This document shows, piece after piece, positions 11,124 through 22,329 of a stretch of DNA of 64,000 bases; position 1 is the first letter of the stretch; every line of letters begins with the position of its first letter. The position numbers and the translations under genes are program-made. Origin of the DNA: Escarpia spicata. Lineage: Eukaryota > Annelida > Polychaeta > Sabellida > Siboglinidae. The DNA is taken from positions 682,001-746,000 of the forward strand of contig CAXEFP010000902.1 of the NCBI GenBank assembly GCA_963995525.1, in the 5' to 3' direction. The notes below the pieces were generated by a model. That model made no database searches and was not told where the DNA came from. It worked only from the letters and a program-made list of their open reading frames with translations.

Positions 11124-14100
11124 TTAAATAAACGACAACCAAGAACACATGTTGTGTATGCCTTGCCCTAAAAGATAGTAATTTATTTATTAAATAAACG
11201 ACAACCAAGAACACATGTTGTGTCTGCCTTGCCCTCAAAGATAGTAATTAATTTATTAAATAAACGACGACCAAGAACACATGTTGTGTCTGCCTTGCCC
11301 TCAAAGATAGTAATTAGTTTATTAAATAAACGACAACCAAGAACACATGTTGTGTCTGCCTTGCCCTCAAAGATAGTAATTAATTTATTAAATAAACGAC
11401 AACCAAGAACACATGTTGTGTCTGCCTTGCCCTCAAAGATAGTAATTAATTTATTAAATAAACCACGACCAAGAACACATGTTGTGTCTGCCTTGCCCTC
11501 AAAGATAGTAATCAATTTATTAAATAAACCACGACCAAGAACACATGTTGTGTCTGCCTTGCCCTCAAAGATAGTAATCAATTTATTAAATAAACCACGA
11601 CCAAGAACACATGTTGTGTCTGCCTTGCCCTCAAAGATAGTAATTAGTTTATTAAATAAACCACGACCAAGAACACATGTTGTGTCTGCCTTGCCCTCAA
11701 AGATAGTAATTAGTTTATTAAATAAACCACGACCAAGAACACATGTTGTGTCTGCCTTGCCCTCAAAGATAGTAATTAATTTATTAAATAAACCACGACC
11801 AAGAACACATGTTGTGTCTGCCTTGCCCTCAAAGATAGTAATTAATTTATTAAATAAACCACGAACAAGAACACATGTTGTGTCTGCCTTGCCCTCAAAG
11901 ATAGTAATTAGTTTATTAAATAAACCACGACCAAGAACACATGTTGTGTGTGCCTTGCCCTCAAAGATAGTAATTAGTTTATTAAATAAACGACAACCAA
12001 GAACACATGTTGTGTCTGCCTTGCCCTCAAAGATAGTAATTAGTTTATTAAATAAACGACAACCAAGAACACATGTTGTGTCTGCCTTGCCCTCAAAGAT
12101 AGTAATTAGTTTATTAAATAAACGACAACCAAGAACACATGTTGTGTCTGCCTTGCCCTCAAAGATAGTAATTAATTTATTAAATACACGACAACCAAGA
12201 ACACATGTTGTGTCTGCCTTGCCCTCAAAGATAGTAATTAGTTTATTAAATAAACGACAACCAAGAACACATGTTGTGTCTGCCTTGCCCTCAAAGATAG
12301 TAATAAGTTTATTAAATAAACCACGACCAAGAACACATGTTGTGTCTGCTTTGCCCTCAAAGATAGTATTTAATTTATTAAATAAACCACGACCAAGAAC
12401 ACATGTTGTGTCTGCCTTGCCCTCAAAGATAGTAATTAATTTATTAAATAAACGACAACCAAGAACACATGTTGTGTCTGCCTTGCCTCAAAGATAGTAA
12501 TTAATTTATTAAATAAACCACGACCAAGAACACATGTTGTGTCTGCCTTGCCTTCAAAGATAGTAATTAGTTTATTAAATAAACCACGAACAAGAACACA
12601 TGTTGTGTCTGCCTTGCCCTCAAAGATAGTAATTAGTTTATTAAATAAACCACAACCAAGAACACATGTTATGTCTGCCTTGCCCTCAAAGATAGTAATT
12701 AGTTTATTAAATAAACCACGACCAAGAACACTTGTTGTGTCTGCCTTGCCCTCAAAGATAGTAATTAATTTATTAAATAAACGACAACCAAGAACACATG
12801 TTGTGTCTGCCTTGCCCTCAAAGATAGTAATTAATTTATTAAATCAACCACGACCAAGAACACATGTTGTGTCTGCCTTGCCCTCAAATATAGCAATTAG
12901 TTTATTAAATAAACCACGACCAAGAACACATGTTGTGTCTGCCTTGCCCTCAAAGATAGTAATTAGTTTATTAAATAAACGACAACCAAGAACTCATGTT
13001 GTGTCTGCCTTGCCCTCAAAGATAGTAAATACTTTATTAAATAAACGACAACCAAGAACACATGTTGTGTCTGCCTTGCCCTCAAAGATAGTAATTAGTT
13101 TATTAAATAAACCACGACCAAGAACACATGTTGTGTCTGCTTTGCCCTCAAAGATAGTAATTAATTTATTAATTAAACCACGACCAAGAACACATGTTGT
13201 GTCTGCCTTGCCCTCAAAGATAGTAATTAATTTATTAAATAAACGACAACCAAGAACACATGTTGTGTCTGCCTTGCCCTCAAAGATAGTAATTAATTTA
13301 TTAAATAAACCACGACCAAGAACACATGTTGTGTCTGCCTTGCCTTCAAAGATAGTAATTAGTTTATTAAATAAACCACGAACAAGAACACATGTTGTGT
13401 CTGCCTTGCCCTCAAAGATAGTAATTAGTTTATTAAATAAACCACAACCAAGAACACATGTTGTGTCTGCCTTGCCCTCAAAGATAGTAATTAGTTTATT
13501 AAATAAACCACGACCAAGAACACATGTTGTGTCTGCTTTGCCCTCAAAGATAGTAATTAGTTTATTAAATAAACGACAACCAAGAACACATGTTGTGTCT
13601 GCCTTGCCCTCAAAGATAGTAATTAATTTGTTAAATAAACGACAACCAAGAACACATGTTGTGTCTGCCTTGCCCTCAAAGATAGTAATTAGTTTATTAA
13701 ATAAACGACAACCAAGAAGACATGTTGTGTCTGCCTTGCCCTCAAAGATAGTAATTAGTTTATTAAATAAACGACAACCAAGAACACATGTTATGTCTGC
13801 CTTGCCCTCAAAGATAGTAATTAGTTTATTAAATAAACCACGACCAAGAACACTTGTTGTGTCTGCCTTGCCCTCAAAGATAGTAATTAATTTATTAAAT
13901 AAACGACAACCAAGAACACATGTTGTGTCTGCCTTGCCCTCAAAGATAGTAATTAATTTATTAAATCAACCACGACCAAGAACACATGTTGTGTCTGCCT
14001 TGCCCTCAAATATAGCAATTAGTTTATTAAATAAACCACGACCAAGAACACATGTTGTGTCTGCCTTGCCCTCAAATATAGTAATTAGTTTATTAAATAA

Positions 14101-14398
14101 ACGACAACCAAGAACTCATGTTGTGTCTGCCTTGCCCTCAAAGATAGTAATTACTTTATTAAATAAACGACAACCAAGAACATATGTTGTGTCTGCCTTG
14201 CCCTCAAAGATAGTAATTAGTTTATTAAATAAACCACGACCAAGAACACATGTTGTGTCTGCTTTGCCCTCAAAGATAGTAATTAATTTATTAATTAAAC
14301 CAAGACCAAGAACACATGTTGTGTCTGCCTTGCCCTCAAAGATAGTAATTAATTTATTAAATAAACGACAACCAAGAACACATGTAGTGTCTGCCTTG
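11124..14398 (+). repeat. Long duplicated block, copy 2, lacking four monomers
   Basis: Partner of 6240-9780. The offset is 4884 bp at the left (CCCTAAAAG monomer), 4883 after the 1-bp deletion near 12486, and 4619 by the CACTTG marker (9231 versus 13850). The last step is a loss of exactly 264 bp (four monomers) near 13790. There, a CGACAA monomer is followed directly by TTATGTCTGCC, where copy 1 has four extra monomers. The clean whole-monomer loss fits unequal exchange. Copies diverge in order after about 14398, where this one continues with CGACAA monomers. Confidence 0.78.
12486..12487 (+). other. Single 1-bp deletion in the 66-bp array
   Basis: CCTTGCCTCAAAG replaces CCTTGCCCTCAAAG, so a CCC run has become CC. 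This monomer is 65 bp and shifts the phase of everything to its right by one base. It is the only net length change found in about 21.9 kb of 66-bp repeats. The matching position in copy 1 of the long duplication (near 7602) is intact, so the loss came after that duplication, or is a consensus error at a short homopolymer. Confidence 0.85.
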
Positions 14399-17027
14399 CC
14401 CTCAAAGATAGTAATTAGTTTATTAAATAAACGACAACCAAGAACACATGTTGTGTCTGCCTTGCCCTCAAAGATAGTAATTAGTTTATTAAATAAACGA
14501 CAACCAAGAACTCATGTTGTGTCTGCTTTGCCCTCAAAGATAGTAATTACTTTATTAAATAAACGACAACCAAGAACACATGTTGTGTCTGCCTTGCCCT
14601 CAAAGATAGTAATTAGTTTATTAAATAAACCACGACCAAGAACACATGTTGTGTCTGCTTTGCCCTCAAAGATAGTAATTAATTTATTAAATAAACCACG
14701 ACCAAGAACACATGTTGTGTCTGCCTTGCCCTCAAAGATAGTAATTAATTTATTAAATAAACGACAACCAAGAACACATGTTGTGTCTGCCTTGCCCTCA
14801 AAGATAGTAATTAATTTATTAAATAAACCACGACCAAGAACACATGTTGTGTCTGCCTTGCCTTCAAAGATATTAATTAGTTTATTAAATAAACCACGAA
14901 CAAGAACACATGTTGTGTCTGCCTTGCCCTCAAAGATAGTAATTAGTTTATTAAATAAACCACAACCAAGAACACATGTTACGTCTGCCTTGCCCTCAAA
15001 GATAGTAATTAGTTTATTAAATAAACCACGACCAAGAACACTTGTTGTGTCTGCCTTGCCCTCAAAGATAGTAATTAATTTATTAAATAAACGACAACCA
15101 AGAACACATGTTGTGTCTGCCTTGCCCTCAAAGATAGTAATTAATTTATTAAATCAACCACGACCAAGAACACATGTTGTGTCTGCCTTGCCCTCAAATA
15201 TAGCAATTAGTTTATTAAATAAACCACGACCAAGAACACATGTTGTGTCTGCCTTGCCCTCAAAGATAGTAATTAGTTTATTAAATAAACGACAACCAAG
15301 AACACATGTTGTGTCTGCCTTGCCCTCAAAGATAGTAATTAGTTTATTAAATAAACGACAACCAAGAACACATGTTGTGTATGCCTTGCCCTAAAAGATA
15401 GTAATTTATTTATTAAATAAACGACAACCAAGAACACATGTTGTGTCTGCCTTGCCCTCAAAGATAGTAATTAATTTATTAAATAAACGACGACCAAGAA
15501 CACATGTTGTGTCTGCCTTGCCCTCAAACATAGTAATTAGTTTATTAAATAAACGACAACCAAGAACACATGTTGTGTCTGCCTTGCCCTCAAAGATAGT
15601 AATTAATTTATTAAATAAACGACAACCAAGAACACATGTTGTGTCTGCCTTGCCCTCAAAGATAGTAATTAATTTATTAAATAAACCACGACCAAGAACA
15701 CATGTTGTGTCTGCCTTGCCCTCAAAGATAGTAATTAATTTATTAAATAAACCACGACCAAGAACACATGTTGTGTCTGCCTTGCCCTCAAAGATAGTAA
15801 TTAGTTTATTAAATAAACCACGACCAAGAACACATGTTGTGTCTGCCTTGCCCTCAAAGATAATAATTAGTTTATTAAATAAACCACGACCAAGAACACA
15901 TGTTGTGTCTGCCTTGCCCTCAAAGATAGTAATTAGTTTATTAAATAAACGACAACCAAGAACACATGTTGTGTCTGCCTTGCCCTCAAAGATAGTAATT
16001 AGTTTATTAAATAAACCACGACCAAGAACATATGTTTTGTCTGCCTTGCCCTCAAAGATAGTAATTAATTTATTAAATAAACCATGCCCAAGAACACATG
16101 TTGTGTCTGCCTTGCCCTCAAAGATAGTAATTAGTTTATTAAATAAACGACAACCAAGAACACATGTTGTGTCTGCCTTGCCCTCAAAGATAGTAATTAT
16201 TTTATTAAATAAACCACGACCAAGAACATATGTTGTGTCTGCCTTGCCCTCAAAGATAGTAATTAATTTATTAAATAAACCATGACCAAGAACACATGTT
16301 GTGTCTGCCTTGCCCTCAAAGATAGTAATTAATTTATTAAATAAACGACAACCAAGAACACATGTTGTGTATGCCTTGCCCTCAAAGATAGTAATTAATT
16401 TATTAAATAAACCACGACCAAGAACACATGTTGTGTCTGCCTTGCCCTCAAATATAGCAATTAGTTTATTAAATAAACCACGACCAAGAACACATGTTGT
16501 GTCTGCCTTGCCCTCAAAGATAGTAATTAGTTTATTAAATAAACGACAACCAAGAACTCATGTTGTGTCTGCCTTGCCCTCAAAGATAGTAATTACTTTA
16601 TTAAATAAACGACAACCAAGAACACATGTTGTGTCTGCCTTGCCCTCAAAGATAGTAATTAATTTATTAAATAAACCACGACCAAGAACACATGTTGTGT
16701 CTGCCTTGCCCTCAAAGATAGTAATTAATTTATTAAATAAACCACGACCAAGAACACATGTTGTGTCCGCCTTGCCCTCAAAGATAGTAATTAGTTTATT
16801 AAATAAACCACGACCAAGAACACATGTTGTGTCTGCCTTGCCCTCAAAGATAATAATTAGTTTATTAAATAAACCACGACCAAGAACACATGTTGTGTCT
16901 GCCTTGCCCTCAAAGATAGTAATTAATTTATTAAATAAACCACGACCAAGAACATATGTTGTGTCTGCCTTGCCCTCAAAGATAGTAATTAATTTATTAA
17001 ATAAACCATGACCAAGAACACATGTTG
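14399..17027 (+). repeat. 66-bp array, mixed-order segment
   Basis: About 40 monomers. One more 12-monomer cassette runs to the third CCCTAAAAG boundary monomer (about 15378). After that come a CGACGACC monomer, a run of CCACGACC monomers, and two CCATGACC boundaries (ending 16285 and 17011) spaced 726 bp apart (11 monomers). Private variants include ATATTAATTAG near 14870, TTACGTCTGCC near 14979, AAGATAATAATTAG near 15859 and 16849, and TTTTGTCTGCC near 16034. The order is not a simple copy of its neighbours. No other feature was seen. Confidence 0.75.
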
Positions 17028-20000
17028 TGTCTGCCTTGCCCTCAAAGATAGTAATTAATTTATTAAATAAACGACAACCAAGAACACTTGTTGTGTATGC
17101 CTTGCCCTCAAAGATAGTAATTAATTTATTAAATAAACCACGACCAAGAACACATGTTGTGTCTGCCTTGCCCTCAAATATAGCAATTAGTTTATTAAAT
17201 AAACCACGACCAAGAACACATGTTGTGTCTGCCTTGCCCTCAAAGATAGTAATTAGTTTATTAAATAAACGACAACCAAGAACTCATGTTGTGTCTGCCT
17301 TGCCCTCAAAGATAGTAATTACTTTATTAAATAAACGACAACCAAGAACACATGTTGTGTCTGCCTTGCCCTCAAAGATAGTAATTAGTTTATTAAATAA
17401 ACCACGACCAAGAACACATGTTGTGTCTGCTTTGCCCTCAAAGATAGTAATTAATTTATTAAATAAACCACGACCAAGAACACATGTTGTGTCTGCCTTG
17501 CCCTCAAAGATAGTAATTAATTTATTAAATAAACGACAACCAAGAACACATGTTGTGTCTGCCTTGCCCTCAAAGATAGTAATTAATTTATTAAATAAAC
17601 CACGACCAAGAACACATGTTGTGTCTGCCTTGCCTTCAAAGATAGTAATTAGTTTATTAAATAAACCACGAACAAGAACACATGTTGTGTCTGCCTTGCC
17701 CTCAAAGATAGTAATTAGTTTATTAAATAAACCACAACCAAGAACATATGTTGTGTCTGCCTTGCCCTCAAAGATAGTAATTAGTTTATTAAATAAACCA
17801 CGACCAAGAACACATGTTGTGTCTGCTTTGCCCTCAAAGATAGTAATTAGTTTATTAAATAAACGACAACCAAGAACACATGTTGTGTCTGCCTTGCCCT
17901 CAAAGATAGTAATTAATTTGTTAAATAAACGACAACCAAGAACACATGTTGTGTCTGCCTTGCCCTCAAAGATAGTAATTAGTTTATTAAATAAACCACG
18001 ACCAAGAACACATGTTGTGTCTGCCTTGCCCTCAAAGATAGTAATTAATTTATTAAATAAACCACGACCAAGAACACATGTTGTGTCTGCCTTGCCCTCA
18101 AAGATAGTAATTAATTTATTAAATAAACCACGAACAAGAACACATGTTGTGTCTGCCTTGCCCTCAAAGATAGTAATTAGTTTATTAAATAAACCACGAC
18201 CAAGAACACATGTTGTGTCTGCCTTGCCCTCAAACATAGTAATTAGTTTATTAAATAAACGACAACCAAGAACACATGTTGTGTCTGCCTTGCCCTCAAA
18301 GATAGTAATTAATTTATTAAATAAACGACGACCAAGAACACATGTTGTGTCTGCCTTGCCCTCAAAGATAGTAATTAGTTTATTAAATAAACGACAACCA
18401 AGAACACATGTTGTGTCTGCCTTGCCCTCAAAGATAGTAATTAATTTATTAAATAAACGACAACCAAGAACACATGTTGTGTTTGCCTTGCCCTCAAAGA
18501 TAGTAATTAATTTATTAAATAAACCACGACCAAGAACACATGTTGTGTCTGCCTTGCCCTCAAAGATAGTAATTAATTTATTAAATAAACCATGACCAAG
18601 AACACATGTTGTGTCTGCCTTGCCCTCAAAGATAGTAATTAATTTATTAAATAAACGACAACCAAGAACACTTGTTGTGTATGCCTTGCCCTCAAAGATA
18701 GTAATTAATTTATTAAATAAACCACGACCAAGAACACATGTTGTGTCTGCCTTGCCCTCAAATATAGCAATTAGTTTATTAAATAAACCACGACCAAGAA
18801 CACATGTTGTGTCTGCCTTGCCCTCAAAGATAGTAATTAGTTTATTAAATAAACGACAACCAAGAACTCATGTTGTGTCTGCCTTGCCCTCAAAGATAGT
18901 AATTACTTTATTAAATAAACGACAACCAAGAACACATGTTGTGTCTGCCTTGCCCTCAAAGATAGTAATTAGTTTATTAAATAAACCACGACCAAGAACA
19001 CATGTTGTGTCTGCTTTGCCCTCAAAGATAGTAATTAATTTATTAAATAAACCACGACCAAGAACACATGTTGTGTCTGCCTTGCCCTCAAAGATAGTAA
19101 TTAATTTATTAAATAAACGACAACCAAGAACACATGTTGTGTCTGCCTTGCCCTCAAAGATAGTAATTAATTTATTAAATAAACCACGACCAAGAACACA
19201 TGTTGTGTCTGCCTTGCCTTCAAAGATAGTAATTAGTTTATTAAATAAACCACGAACAAGAACACATGTTGTGTCTGCCTTGCCCTCAAAGATAGTAATT
19301 AGTTTATTAAATAAACCACAACCAAGAACACATGTTGTGTCTGCCTTGCCCTCAAAGATAGTAATTAGTTTATTAAATAAACCACGACCAAGAACACATG
19401 TTGTGTCTGCTTTGCCCTCAAAGATAGTAATTAGTTTATTAAATAAACGACAACCAAGAACACATGTTGTGTCTGCCTTGCCCTCAAAGATAGTAATTAA
19501 TTTGTTAAATAAACGACAACCAAGAACACATGTTGTGTCTGCCTTGCCCTCAAAGATAGTAATTAGTTTATTAAATAAACCACGACCAAGAACACATGTT
19601 GTGTCTGCCTTGCCCTCAAAGATAGTAATTAATTTATTAAATAAACCACGACCAAGAACACATGTTGTGTCTGCCTTGCCCTCAAAGATAGTAATTAATT
19701 TATTAAATAAACCACGAACAAGAACACATGTTGTGTCTGCCTTGCCCTCAAAGATAGTAATTAGTTTATTAAATAAACCACGACCAAGAACACATGTTGT
19801 GTCTGCCTTGCCCTCAAACATAGTAATTAGTTTATTAAATAAACGACAACCAAGAACACATGTTGTGTCTGCCTTGCCCTCAAAGATAGTAATTAATTTA
19901 TTAAATAAACGACGACCAAGAACACATGTTGTGTCTGCCTTGCCCTCAAAGATAATAATTAGTTTATTAAATAAACGACAACCAAGAACACATGTTGTGT

Positions 20001-20176
20001 CTGCCTTGCCCTCAAAGATAGTAATTAATTTATTAAATAAACGACAACCAAGAACACATGTTGTGTTTGCCTTGCCCTCAAAGATAGTAATTAATTTATT
20101 AAATAAACCACGACCAAGAACACATGTTGTGTCTGCCTTGCCCTCAAAGATAGTAATTAATTTATTAAATAAACCA
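17028..20176 (+). repeat. 24-monomer (1584-bp) tandem duplication in the 66-bp array
   Basis: 17028-18592 and 18612-20176 match at an offset of 1584 bp (24 x 66), beginning with a monomer pair carrying CACTTG and TGTATGCC (17087, 18671). By eye I noticed only three differences: CATATG at 17747 versus CACATG at 19331, GATAGTAATTAG at 18368 versus GATAATAATTAG at 19952, and the terminal CCATGACC (18593) versus CCACGACC (20177). That implies more than 99% identity and a recent event. Confidence 0.85.
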
Positions 20177-21911
20177 CGACCAAGAACACATGTTGTGTCT
20201 GCCTTGCCCTCAAAGATAGTAATTAATTTATTAAATAAACCACGACCAAGAACACATGTTGTGTCTGCCTTGCCCTCAAAGATAGTAATTAATTTATTAA
20301 ATAAACCACGACCAAGAACACATGTTGTGTCTGCCTTGCCCTCAAAGATAGTAATTAGTTTATTAAATAAACCACGACCAAGAACACATGTTGTGTCTGC
20401 CTTGCCCTCAAAGATAGTAATTAATTTATTAAATAAACCACGACAAAGAACACATGTTGTGTCTGCCTTGCCCTCAAAGATAGTAATTAATTTATTAAAT
20501 AAACCACGAACAAGAACACATGTTGTGTCTGCCTTGCCCTCAAAGATAGTAATTAGTTTATTAAATAAACCACGACCAAGAACACATGTTGTGTGTGCCT
20601 TGCCCTCAAAGATAGTAATTAGTTTATTAAATAAACGACAACCAAGAACACATGTTGTGTCTGCCTTGCCCTCAAAGATAGTAATTAGTTTATTAAATAA
20701 ACGACAACCAAGAACACATATTGTGTCTGCCTTGCACTCAAAGATAGTAATTAGTTTATTAAATAAACGACAACCAAGAACACATGTTGTGTCTGCCTTG
20801 CCCTCAAAGATAGTAATTAATTTATTAAATACACGACAACCAAGAACACATGTTGTGTCTGCCTTGCCCTCAAAGATAGTAATTAGTTTATTAAATAAAC
20901 GACAACCAAGAACACATGTTGTGTCTGCCTTGCCCTCAAAGATAGTAATTAGTTTATTAAATAAACCACGACCAAGAACACATGTTGTGTCTGCCTTGCC
21001 CTCAAACATAGTAATTAGTTTATTAAATAAACGACAACCAAGAACACATGTTGTGTCTGCCTTGCCCTCAAAGATAGTAATTAGTTTATTAAATAAACGA
21101 CAACCAAGAACACATGTTGTGTCTGCCTTGCCCTCAAAGATAGTAATTAGTTTATTAAATAAACCACGACCAAGAACATATGTTGTGTCTGCCTTGCCCT
21201 CAAAGATAGTAATTAATTTATTAAATAAACCATGACCAAGAACACATGTTGTGTCTGCCTTGCCCTCAAAGATAGTAATTAATTTATTAAATAAACGACA
21301 ACCAAGAACACATGTTGTGTCTGCCTTGCCCTCAAAAATAGTAATTAATTTATTAAATAAACCACGACCAAGAACACATGTTGTGTCTGCCTTGCCCTCA
21401 AATATAGCAATTAATTTATTAAATAAACCACGACCAAGAACACATGTTGTGTCTGCCTTGCCCTCAAAGATAGTAATTAGTATATTAAATAAACGACAAC
21501 CAAGAACTCATGTTGTGTCTGCCTTGCCCTCAAAGATAGTAATTACTTTATTAAATAAACGACAACCAGTAACACATGTTGTGTCTGCCTTGCCCTCAAA
21601 GATAGTAATTAGTTTATTAAATAAACCACGACCAAGAACACATGTTGTGTCTGCTTTGCCCTCAAAGATAGTAATTAATTTATTAAATAAACCACGACCA
21701 AGAACACATGTTGTGTCTGCCTTGCCCTCAAAGATAGCAATTAATTTATTAAATAAACGACAACCAAGAACACATGTTGTGTCTGCCTTGCCCTCAAAGA
21801 TAGTAATTAATTTATTAAATAAACCACGACCAAGAACACATGTTGTGTCTGCCTTGCCTTCAAAGATAGTAATTAGTTTATTAAATAAACCACGAAAAAG
21901 AACACATGTTG
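20177..21911 (+). repeat. 66-bp array, right-hand segment
   Basis: A run of CCACGACC monomers is followed from about 20405 by the order CCACGAC(A)AAG, CCACGAAC, TGTGTGCC, three CGACAA, AATACACG, CGACAA, CCACGA, CAAACATAG, CGACAA, CATATG and CCATGACC. This is also the order near 430-1240 and, in part, near 6950-7400. From 21252 another cassette starts. It carries several private changes not seen in interior copies: CAAAAATAG (21335), AGTATATTAAA (21480), CCAGTAACAC (21568) and CGAAAAAGAAC (21893). The excess near the array edge fits weaker homogenisation there. Confidence 0.75.
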
Positions 21912-21960
21912 TGTCTGCCTTGCCCTCAAAGATAGTAATTAGTTTATTAAATAAACCACA
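21912..21960 (+). repeat. Truncated last 66-bp monomer
   Basis: Monomer 333 starts with TGTCTGCCTTG at 21912 and follows the consensus through AATAAACCACA at about 21960. The CCAAGAACACATGTTG end is missing. It is an AGT / CCACAA type, as found after the CCACGAA monomer in the regular cassette, so the array stops mid-cassette as well as mid-monomer. Confidence 0.92.
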
Positions 21961-21975
21961 AAAAACACAGAAAAT
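21956..21975 (+). other. Junction between the two satellite arrays
   Basis: The sequence passes from CCACAA of the 66-bp monomer through a short A run into CACAGAAAATGG, which matches CACAGAAAACGG of the 325-bp monomer. The unassignable stretch is about 5 bases of A. Both partners have CACA and A-runs at the point of contact, so a microhomology-mediated join is plausible. There is no target-site duplication, transposon end or unique linker. The change of repeat family is abrupt, with no interspersed copies on either side. Confidence 0.88.
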
Positions 21976-22005
21976 GGTATTTGTAGTGCACTTTTTTCGG
22001 CGGAC

Positions 22006-22329
22006 GGATCCTTAATGTGGTCTTACCCCAAATAGATGTTTTGCAGGTTACAAAACTTCACGAATGCTAGACTGATATCAAGCCATACACATAACTAGAT
22101 TAGCCACACATGGGAATGCATGTTACCGTTTTATCTCCGTCACGTAAGTTACAAGAACATATTACGTAAGTTATAGGTGTGAAAACTCATCCCCATTTGA
22201 TGTTTTATCTTGTCTAAAGCAGCAGTACATTCAGTACTCACGAGACAAACATGTCCCATATAAAAGTGTTCGAACAAAATTTATGCATATCACAGAAAAC
22301 GGTATGTTAAGTGCACTTTTTCGGCAGAC
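22006..22329 (+). repeat. Representative 325-bp-family monomer (GGATCC to GGATCC, 324 bp)
   Basis: First complete unit between successive GGATCC sites (22006 and 22330). A typical unit has about 38% GC and 11 CpGs, near the number its base composition predicts. It holds short palindromes including GGATCC, GATATC, two ATGCAT, TTACGTAA, AGTACT, ACATGT, TTCGAA and GTGCAC. This first unit has private changes (CGAATGCTAG near 22060, CCATACACATAAC near 22082, ATAAAAGTGTTCG near 22258), as is usual for edge copies. Confidence 0.92.
22142..22173 (+). repeat. Paired 10-bp direct repeats inside each 325-bp monomer
   Basis: ACGTAAGTTA occurs at 22142-22151 and again at 22164-22173, 22 bp start to start, or about two helical turns. 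The pair recurs in nearly every unit. The right half, within ATTACGTAAGTTATAG and containing the 8-bp palindrome TTACGTAA, is almost invariant (rare ATTATGTAAG and ACTACGTAAG). The left half varies: CACGTAAG, CATGTAAG, CACTTAAG, CACTCAAG, CACATAAG. Such spacing would put two protein contacts on one DNA face, but no binding protein can be inferred from the window. Confidence 0.6.

Larger units (their letters stand above)
1..21960 (+). repeat. 66-bp satellite array (about 332.7 monomers)
   Basis: A head-to-tail tandem array with an exact 66-bp period. Taking TGTCTGCCTTG as the monomer start, copies begin at 1, 67, 133 and so on. Monomer 333 begins at 21912, exactly where 332 x 66 minus one base predicts, so the only net length change is the 1-bp deletion near 12486. 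The core is TGTCTGCCTTGCCCTCAAAG, then ATAGTAATT, an AT-rich middle (TTTATTAAATAAA), then CAAGAACACATGTTG. The main variable sites are AAT/AGT/ACT before TTTATT, CGACAA versus CCACGA after AATAAA, AAG versus AAT or AAC before ATAG, and GTA versus GCA. No unique sequence, transposon or inverted monomer interrupts it. The left end lies outside the window. The family is not one I recognise; eukaryotic satellite is an inference from size and purity. Confidence 0.97.

Noticed and set aside
9..11171. Long + strand open frames across the 66-bp array (up to about 1,600 codons) as repeat-protein genes
   Set aside because: They begin at TTG or GTG, with no ATG in the common monomer. They end only at boundary-monomer TGA/TAA variants, resume at once, have no flanking gene structure, and most variants change amino acids. 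The 66-bp period explains the openness.
18868..21009. 713-codon - strand open frame in the 66-bp array
   Set aside because: It starts at an ATG created by the CAAACATAG variant and runs through tandem repeats only. The same period argument applies, and its strand carries AATAAA in most monomers.
1..21960. CRISPR array
   Set aside because: There are no unique spacers; the whole 66-bp period is conserved and no cas genes are present.
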